From assembly GCA_020161405.1 (NCBI GenBank), contig JAIUOD010000003.1:1-64000 (forward strand): a stretch of DNA of 64,000 nt. The letters are read 5' to 3'. A model generated the notes under the pieces. The model was not told where the DNA came from and searched no databases. It was given only the letters and a program-made list of their open reading frames with translations. Made by a program: the position numbers and the translations under genes. This stretch comes from Pseudomonadota bacterium (lineage in GTDB: Bacteria; Pseudomonadota; Alphaproteobacteria; Caulobacterales; Aquidulcibacteraceae). Positions within the stretch are counted from its first letter, which is position 1; each line of letters begins with the position of its first letter. Positions 58,674 to 64,000 of the stretch are shown in pieces.

Positions 58674-59672
58674 TTATTTAAATGGTTTAAATGGGTCTTT
58701 ACCTTCATATTCTTCAAATCCCAAAAGCTCGAAGGCATCTTTCATGTGTTTTGGTAATTCAGCTTTTAATTCAAGCATCCCGCCTTTTGGGTGCGGAATT
58801 TTCAATGCACGTGCATGAAGATGAAGCTGCTCTGACAGACCACCAATATCAGGGCGGTCACAGCGATATTTAGGGTCGCCAGCAATCGAAGTTCCCATTT
58901 CGGCCATATGAAAGCGTAATTGGTGGGTGCGCCCTGTTACTGGTTTCATTGCAACCCATGATGCACGTGTTCCAGCATTGGAAATAACTTCATAATCAGT
59001 AATTGCAAATAAAGCGTCAGGATCGCCATGCGCGGCACGACGTACAAGTTCAAGTTCAGGGTTTTTTGCGCTACCTTGCTTTTTCATCCATCCACGAATT
59101 TCGCCGCTCATCGGATGCGGAACACCCAAAACGACGGCCCAATATACTTTTTGGGTTGTGCGGCTTGCAAAGGCCTTGTTTAGTTTGGCGATTGCATCGG
59201 GTGTGCGACCAAAAACAATAACGCCCGATGTATCCTTATCAAGGCGGTGGGCAAGTTTTGGTTTGCCAAATTCCTCGGTGGCAAAAACCGCCATCAAATC
59301 GTCAAGGTGACGCGTTGTTTTAGAGCCGCCCTGAACCGCAAGGCCAGCAGGCTTATTAAGCGCGATAACTTCATCATCTTCATGGATTATAAGGGCGCGT
59401 AAAAAACGTTCATCATCTTTTGAAATTACGCTTTTATTGGCTTTGGATTCAGCGATGGTTTGGAAAATATCAGCAGGGACAATAACATCTTGCCCAGGTT
59501 GTAATCTGTCAGATGATTTTTTTGCGCGAACGCCATCAACGCGGATTATGCCTTTGCGGATGAATTGTTCTATGCGGCCTTGATTAAGGCCTTCAAATTT
59601 GCGGCGCAAAAATCTATCAAGGCGAACTTCGCCGTCTTCTTCGCGCACAGGAATTGTAATTGGTGATGTCAT
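58674..59672 (-). CDS. rluC: RluC-type 23S rRNA pseudouridine synthase with S4 domain
   Basis: This 332-residue protein has an N-terminal S4 RNA-binding domain (RLDRFLRRKFEGLNQGRIEQF, about 17-37). The catalytic motif is LAHRLDKDTSGVIVFGR at about 140-156, with the active Asp in HRLDKDTSG. The C-terminal PVTGRTHQLRFHMAEMGTSIAGD is typical. The RluC/RluD type is indicated by the S4 domain. crcB lies just upstream on the same strand. Confidence 0.9.
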   Translation of the reverse strand: MTSPITIPVREEDGEVRLDRFLRRKFEGLNQGRIEQFIRKGIIRVDGVRAKKSSDRLQPGQDVIVPADIFQTIAESKANKSVISKDDERFLRALIIHEDDEVIALNKPAGLAVQGGSKTTRHLDDLMAVFATEEFGKPKLAHRLDKDTSGVIVFGRTPDAIAKLNKAFASRTTQKVYWAVVLGVPHPMSGEIRGWMKKQGSAKNPELELVRRAAHGDPDALFAITDYEVISNAGTRASWVAMKPVTGRTHQLRFHMAEMGTSIAGDPKYRCDRPDIGGLSEQLHLHARALKIPHPKGGMLELKAELPKHMKDAFELLGFEEYEGKDPFKPFK

Positions 59673-59681
59673 GCGCGCTCT

Positions 59682-60071
59682 TTATACGAACTTTTGTGAA
59701 ATTACCATGCCAAGCAACACCGCACCAATTGAAAGCACAACAGATGCAATAATATAGGTGAATGCTTCAATCATTCTTTGGTGTTCAAACATACGAACCA
59801 CATCAAGTGAAAAGCTTGAAAAAGTGGTGAAACCGCCTAAAATTCCGACCATGATAAAATATTGAATGAAATGCTGATGCTGTGAATGTTTTGCTAAAAG
59901 GCCAGCGGCTACACCAATTACAAGGCCGCCAATTATATTAACGCCAAATGTACCATAGGGAAGGGCATCGCCAAAAGTTTGTATGGTGAATTTACCAAAC
60001 AAAAAGCGCAAAACGCCGCCAATCCCAGCGCCAATAAAAACTAAAACTAAATTATTCACATAATCATCCAA
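59682..60071 (-). CDS. crcB: Fluoride channel CrcB/Fluc
   Basis: This protein of about 125 residues has four membrane helices. Fluc motifs are GAGIGGVLRFLFG, PYGTFGVNIIGG (with the N that lines the pore), GILGGFTTFSSFSLD (the FTTFSSF triplet) and a final long helix. Fluc proteins export fluoride as dimers. The frame begins with TTG 60071 inside the T-run of the aqpZ terminator. GTG 60059, preceded by GGATGA, is a more plausible start. Confidence 0.9.
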   Translation of the reverse strand: MDDYVNNLVLVFIGAGIGGVLRFLFGKFTIQTFGDALPYGTFGVNIIGGLVIGVAAGLLAKHSQHQHFIQYFIMVGILGGFTTFSSFSLDVVRMFEHQRMIEAFTYIIASVVLSIGAVLLGMVISQKFV

Positions 60072-60074
60072 AAA

Positions 60075-60100
60075 TAAAGGAAGGTATTACCCTTCCTTTA
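60075..60100 (-). terminator. Intrinsic terminator between the aquaporin gene and crcB
   Basis: A perfect 10-bp stem TAAAGGAAGG / CCTTCCTTTA with a 6-base loop lies 32 bases after the aqpZ stop. On the minus strand it runs into TTTTTGG, directly before the crcB start. Confidence 0.8.
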
Positions 60101-60131
60101 AAATCATTATAAAAAAATGCAATGTTTGTTT

Positions 60132-60830
60132 TTAATTGTTTTTGGAAACAAATTTGAAAATTTGCGCGCCAATTATTGCGCCCAAAATTGGTGCAACCCA
60201 AAATAACCACAATTGCGATAAAGCCCCATTTTGCGCAAACAAAGCAACACCAGTTGAACGCGCAGGGTTTACCGAAGTATTGGTAATAGGAATTGAAATC
60301 AAATGTATCAAAGTTAGACCAAGGCCAATGGCAATTGGTGCAAATCCATTTGGCGCATTTTCATGGGTTGAACCAAGAATGATAATCAAGAAGAATGCGG
60401 TTAAAACCACCTCTGCAACTAAGGCTGAGCCTAGTGAATATTTTCCGGGGGAAAGTTCGCCATAACCATTGCTTGCAAATCCGCCAACTGAAACAAAATC
60501 ACCTTTGCCGCTAATGATAAAATATAAAACCAATGAAGCGGCAATTGCGCCTAGAACTTGTGAAATAATATATGGTAATATGTCTTTAGTAGGTAATTTC
60601 CCCACTGACCAAAGCCCGACAGATACAGCAGGGTTAAAATGACCGCCAGAAATTGGCCCAACAGCATAAGCCATAGTCAAAACAGTTAGGCCGAAAGCTA
60701 ATGAGACGCCAGTAAAACCAATTCCTAATTCAGGATAGGCCGCCGAAAAAACCGCACTGCCGCAACCGCCAAATACCAGCCAAAAAGTTCCAAAAAATTC
60801 TGCAAATAGTTTCTTCAATCTTGCCTCCAT
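60132..60830 (-). CDS. aqpZ: Aquaporin Z-like MIP family channel
   Basis: This 232-residue channel has six membrane helices and both NPA motifs (GGHFNPAVS at 66-68, SVNPARST at 188-190) with Arg191 of the selectivity filter. The [20 protein letters not shown] segment is typical of AqpZ. It probably conducts water. It is monocistronic, separated from crcB by the terminator at 60075-60100. Confidence 0.93.
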   Translation of the reverse strand: MEARLKKLFAEFFGTFWLVFGGCGSAVFSAAYPELGIGFTGVSLAFGLTVLTMAYAVGPISGGHFNPAVSVGLWSVGKLPTKDILPYIISQVLGAIAASLVLYFIISGKGDFVSVGGFASNGYGELSPGKYSLGSALVAEVVLTAFFLIIILGSTHENAPNGFAPIAIGLGLTLIHLISIPITNTSVNPARSTGVALFAQNGALSQLWLFWVAPILGAIIGAQIFKFVSKNN

Positions 60831-60924
60831 ATTTATTTAGGAACATGGTAGGGCTGTAAAGTTTTTTGTCAAATTGAAGTTAAAATTTCCTATTATTTAT
60901 AATTACTTATTGGTTAGAAGTAAT

Positions 60925-61656
60925 TTATTCCATTAAGTTTGAAAAATCTTCTGGAAGGGTTGTTTTATGTTCAATTTCGCTACCCTCTGGTAGTTTTATC
61001 TGTAGTGTTAATGCATGAAGCATTAGGCGCTTTATCGATTTATTATTGGCAAATAATAAGCCGCCATATTTATTATCACCCAAAATTGGATGACCAATAT
61101 GGGATAAATGGGCGCGTAATTGGTGCATACGCCCTGTAATGGGCGATAATTTCAATAAAGTGGCATTACCATTGGTTTTGACGCTTTCATAATGCGTGAT
61201 TGCATTTTGGGCATCTTTATCATTTGGTTTGGCAATCAAAGCTAAATCAATACCTTGAACTTTGCCGCGTTTAAGCGGGATATCAATTATTCCATTTGGT
61301 GGATTTGGCACGCCCGAAACAATTGCATAATATATTTTTTTTGCATGTTTTTGGGCAAATTGTTCGCTATAAAATGCCGCATTGGTTTTATTTTTGGCAA
61401 CCAAAACAATGCCCGATGTTTCGCGGTCAATGCGATGAACCAATTTAGGTTTTTTTTTCGGATTTTTGCAAAATGCGTTTAATAAATTATCCAAATCACG
61501 CGAAACACCTGAACCACCTTGCACGGCAAGGCCAGAGGGTTTGTTGAAAACTATACAGGTTTCATCCTCATAGATTACCAATGATTTTATATAATCTATA
61601 TCATCTTGGGATAATTGATTTTTGATTTGGGCTGGCTTGAATGCGGGTTTGCGCAT
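60925..61656 (-). CDS. RluA-family pseudouridine synthase
   Basis: This 243-residue protein without S4 domain has the catalytic motif PKLVHRIDRETSGIVLVAKN (about 90-109) with Asp in HRIDRETSG, and KLSPITGRMHQLRAHLSHIGHPILGD near the C-terminus. The RNA target cannot be predicted. It touches nadC by one base, a pairing that may be only convenient. It is a paralogue of the rluC-type gene 1.3 kb away. Confidence 0.9.
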   Translation of the reverse strand: MRKPAFKPAQIKNQLSQDDIDYIKSLVIYEDETCIVFNKPSGLAVQGGSGVSRDLDNLLNAFCKNPKKKPKLVHRIDRETSGIVLVAKNKTNAAFYSEQFAQKHAKKIYYAIVSGVPNPPNGIIDIPLKRGKVQGIDLALIAKPNDKDAQNAITHYESVKTNGNATLLKLSPITGRMHQLRAHLSHIGHPILGDNKYGGLLFANNKSIKRLMLHALTLQIKLPEGSEIEHKTTLPEDFSNLME

Positions 61657-62510
61657 TATTCACTATCCAAACCAATATCAAAATTGGGCGCTGAATGCGT
61701 AAGTGCGCCAACTGAAATCACATCAACACCAGTTTGAGCAATTTCGCGCACGGTTTTTAGGTTAACCCCGCCAGAGGCCTCAATAATAATTCTATTACCC
61801 GCAAAATCACGCAGTATTTTAACCGCCTGCGCCATTCTAATCGTGTCAAAATTATCAAGCATTATAACACTTGGAAAATGCACCATTGCGATTTTCATTT
61901 GTTCGATTGAATCAACTTCAATTTCAATTGGAACCAAATGCCCAACATTGGCTTTGGCAGCTAATAATGCAGCCTCAACGCCACCAGCCGCCGCAATATG
62001 GTTATCTTTTATAAGGATTGCATCATCAAGGCCAAAGCGGTGATTGGTCCCACCGCCATTTCTTACGGCCTGTTTTTCAAGGGCGCGAAGGCCAGGGGTG
62101 GTTTTGCGTGTATCGGTAATTTTGGCATTTGTGCCATATATTTCAGAAACGAATTTGGCGGTCAAAGTTGCAATGCCCGACATACGCCCAATGAAATTAA
62201 GCATTGTACGCTCTGCCATTAAAAGGCTTCTGGCATTGCCCGAAACTTTGGCAACAATATCACCCTTTTTTACGCGCTCACCATCATCAAGAAGTATTTC
62301 TAAACGTGCATTCTTATCAATCAATTCAAGTGCCAAAAGCGCAGGTTGCAGGCCTGAAATCACACCTTCATCACGCGCGCGCATCACCCATGTGGCAGTG
62401 TTTTTAGGTGGAATGCATGCCATGGCACTAATATCACCCGCCCGCCCAAAATCTTCATTTAGGGCGATTTTTACGATATTCTCGAAGGTGGAAATTGGAA
62501 GTTTGCTCAT
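61656..62510 (-). CDS. nadC: Nicotinate-nucleotide pyrophosphorylase (carboxylating)
   Basis: This 284-residue enzyme converts quinolinate and PRPP to nicotinate mononucleotide in NAD synthesis. Key segments are AERTMLNFIGRMSGIATLTA, DTRKTTPGLRALEKQAVRNG then GGTNHRFGLDDAILIKDNH, and the C-terminal IIIEASGGVNLKTVREIAQ. It overlaps the nadB end by 4 bases, as expected for a nadA-nadB-nadC operon. Confidence 0.96.
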   Translation of the reverse strand: MSKLPISTFENIVKIALNEDFGRAGDISAMACIPPKNTATWVMRARDEGVISGLQPALLALELIDKNARLEILLDDGERVKKGDIVAKVSGNARSLLMAERTMLNFIGRMSGIATLTAKFVSEIYGTNAKITDTRKTTPGLRALEKQAVRNGGGTNHRFGLDDAILIKDNHIAAAGGVEAALLAAKANVGHLVPIEIEVDSIEQMKIAMVHFPSVIMLDNFDTIRMAQAVKILRDFAGNRIIIEASGGVNLKTVREIAQTGVDVISVGALTHSAPNFDIGLDSE

Positions 62511-63982
62511 AATTTTAAAAACGTATGTTGGGGTGTTTCATTGGTTTGGGTGAAATCAGTGCGGCAATGTCCGCCACGGCTTTCATGGCGATTAATTGCG
62601 CCCAATGTGATTAATTTGGCGCTTACTAATTCATTGCAATTTTTTTCGCTTTTTTCAAGTTCTTCAATTAATTCAAGATTTTTATTAAGGCCATTTGCAT
62701 CACGCAAAACCCCGATGTTTTCACTCATAGAAAGGCGCAATTTTTGCAAATTATCATGCGAAAGCGGGGCATAGGTTTTGGCATCGCAATTTTCCTTGGC
62801 CTTAATTTCACGATTTGAAAGATTAATTGCCACACGTTCGGCAAAAACCACAGCCTCTAATAATGAATTAGATGCAAGGCGGTTCGCACCATGAACACCC
62901 GTTGAAGCGCATTCACCAATCGCACAAAGTCCATCAAGTGTGGTATTGCCCCATAAATCCGTAAGAATACCGCCCATGTGATAATGTTCAGCAGGAGCAA
63001 CAGGTATCATTTGGGTGCGCGGGTCAATCCCCGAATCCATACAGCTTGCAAAAATGGTTGGGAAATGTTCGGGGAAATGATTTCCAATTGCCTTGGTCGC
63101 GTCAAGATATGCACCACGCCCAGATTGATTTTCCGCAAAAACCGCGCGCGCAACAATATCACGTGGTGCAAGGTCTTTTAATTCATGGTATTTTTCCATG
63201 AAAGGTGTGCCATCTTGATTACGCAAAATCGCGCCATCGCCACGTAAAGCCTCACTGGCCAAAGGGGCGGGGTCTTTGCCAATATTTATTGAAGTTGGGT
63301 GAAATTGAACAAATTCAGGGTCACGGATTAATGCCCCCGCTTTTGCCGCCATTCCCAAACCTTGCCCGCGCGCTTCAATTGGGTTGGTGGTAACCTTATA
63401 AAGCCCGCCAATCCCACCAGTTGCAAGAATTGTATAGGCCGCATCAATGCGAACGGGGCCGTTTGAATTGGCGCATAATGCCCCGCCAATTTGCCCATTT
63501 GCATTTTGTAAAAGTGCCAAAGCCCAATGATTTTCAAGAATTTCAATATGCTCTGCCGCTTGCGCCTTGGCGATTAATGAGCGCATAATTTCGCGCCCCG
63601 CCAAATCACCCGCTACCCGTGCAACGCGTGCTTTTGAATGGGCAGCTTCTAGTGATAATTCTAAATTACCATTTTCATCCTTATCGAATGGAACGCCATA
63701 TTCAAGTAAATCACGAATTCTATCGGGGCCATGTTTGGCAATTAAAAGCGCGGCGGTTTCGTCAACCAAACCCGCGCCCGCCGCAATTGTATCTTGGGCA
63801 TGAAGTTCGGATGTGTCAGACTTTGATAAAGCCGCAGCCATACCACCTTGCGCCCATGCGGATGATGCGCCTTTGCCAATTGGTGATTGTGATAAAACCA
63901 AAACTTTTCGCGGCGCAAGTTTTAGTGCCAAAAAAAGCCCCGCAAGACCTGCGCCAATGATTAAAACTCTATCATTAGCCAT
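62507..63982 (-). CDS. nadB: L-aspartate oxidase
   Basis: This 491-residue flavoenzyme makes iminoaspartate for NAD synthesis. It has the FAD-binding VLIIGAGLAGLFLALKLA near the N-terminus, GKGASSAWAQGGMAAALS, FVQFHPTSINIG and the late HGANRLASNSLLEAVVFAERV. nadC follows with a 4-base overlap, and its start overlaps the TAA of a gene that runs off the window, probably nadA. Confidence 0.96.
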   Translation of the reverse strand: MANDRVLIIGAGLAGLFLALKLAPRKVLVLSQSPIGKGASSAWAQGGMAAALSKSDTSELHAQDTIAAGAGLVDETAALLIAKHGPDRIRDLLEYGVPFDKDENGNLELSLEAAHSKARVARVAGDLAGREIMRSLIAKAQAAEHIEILENHWALALLQNANGQIGGALCANSNGPVRIDAAYTILATGGIGGLYKVTTNPIEARGQGLGMAAKAGALIRDPEFVQFHPTSINIGKDPAPLASEALRGDGAILRNQDGTPFMEKYHELKDLAPRDIVARAVFAENQSGRGAYLDATKAIGNHFPEHFPTIFASCMDSGIDPRTQMIPVAPAEHYHMGGILTDLWGNTTLDGLCAIGECASTGVHGANRLASNSLLEAVVFAERVAINLSNREIKAKENCDAKTYAPLSHDNLQKLRLSMSENIGVLRDANGLNKNLELIEELEKSEKNCNELVSAKLITLGAINRHESRGGHCRTDFTQTNETPQHTFLKL

Positions 63983-64000
63983 TAGGCGCTAACCAATTCA
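63982..64000 (-). CDS. nadA: C-terminal end of an upstream gene, probably quinolinate synthase
   Basis: The minus strand reads five codons, ending ELVSA, and a TAA stop at 63984-63982 that overlaps the nadB ATG by one base. Only the operon context (nadB-nadC downstream) suggests nadA; the visible sequence is too short to identify it. Confidence 0.3.

Noticed and set aside
1..64000. CRISPR array or insertion sequence
   Set aside because: No regularly spaced direct repeats and no transposase frame were seen; the only recombinase is the large serine integrase.

Overview
The window is a low-GC alphaproteobacterial chromosome segment of Caulobacter-like type. This rests on FliX, FlbY-like and rod-binding proteins around flgI, a one-cysteine DksA, DUF4170, NnrU, ATP12, the ethylmalonyl-CoA pathway genes, and TTAA-N7-TTAA (CtrA-type) and GG-N10-GC (sigma-54-type) sites in the flagellar promoters. 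Genes are tightly packed, with many 1-8 bp overlaps.

Region 1 (1 to about 6,160) is a mobile, phage-like island. Leftward it carries a ParB/DNA methylase fusion, a DUF5681 protein and the start of a terminase large subunit. Rightward it carries the cassette DUF3489 - DUF2924 - large serine recombinase. It ends near a perfect 23-bp inverted repeat (5571-5624) and a CAU-anticodon tRNA (6163-6239), beside which lies a diverged copy of the tRNA 3' flank.

Region 2 (6,400-15,410) is housekeeping: a SIMPL protein, an HtrA/DegP protease, RarA, an AraC regulator, a PEBP-like protein, RecG, UbiA and a secreted OB-fold-like protein.

Region 3 (15,427-32,600) is a flagellar cluster: flgI-rod-binding-flbY, fliX, dksA, flgF-flgG-flgA-flgH, fliL-fliM-DUF6468-motE-like-giant TPR gene, fliO-hyp-fliP, and flgB-flgC-fliE. 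Three divergent intergenic regions hold four full CtrA-type boxes. Two of them also hold sigma-54-type promoters facing flgI and flgF. This matches the Caulobacter class II/III hierarchy.

Five copies of a two-hairpin element with conserved cores and differing but complementary arms lie directly 3' of flbY, dksA, flgH, fliE and a DUF5654 gene, always in the same orientation to the upstream gene. I regard this as the best candidate for something undescribed.

Region 4 (32,600-38,570) holds the DUF5654 gene, a membrane protein, an amine oxidase and a divergent ccr/ecm pair of the ethylmalonyl-CoA pathway.

Region 5 (38,770-49,070) is envelope biogenesis: a GT14-like transferase, an LpxL-like acyltransferase, lpxK, waaA, a DUF374 acyltransferase, a phosphatase, an MsbA-like ABC exporter, DUF4170, a CysQ-like phosphatase, PmbA and a MAPEG protein.

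Region 6 (49,199-64,000) is mixed: small membrane or secreted proteins (one a 54-residue microprotein), ubiD, an I78-like inhibitor, VOC, NnrU, a DNA glycosylase, ATP12, two RluA/RluC-type pseudouridine synthases, CrcB, an aquaporin, nadC, nadB and possibly the tail of nadA. All assignments come from reading the sequence; no search was run.
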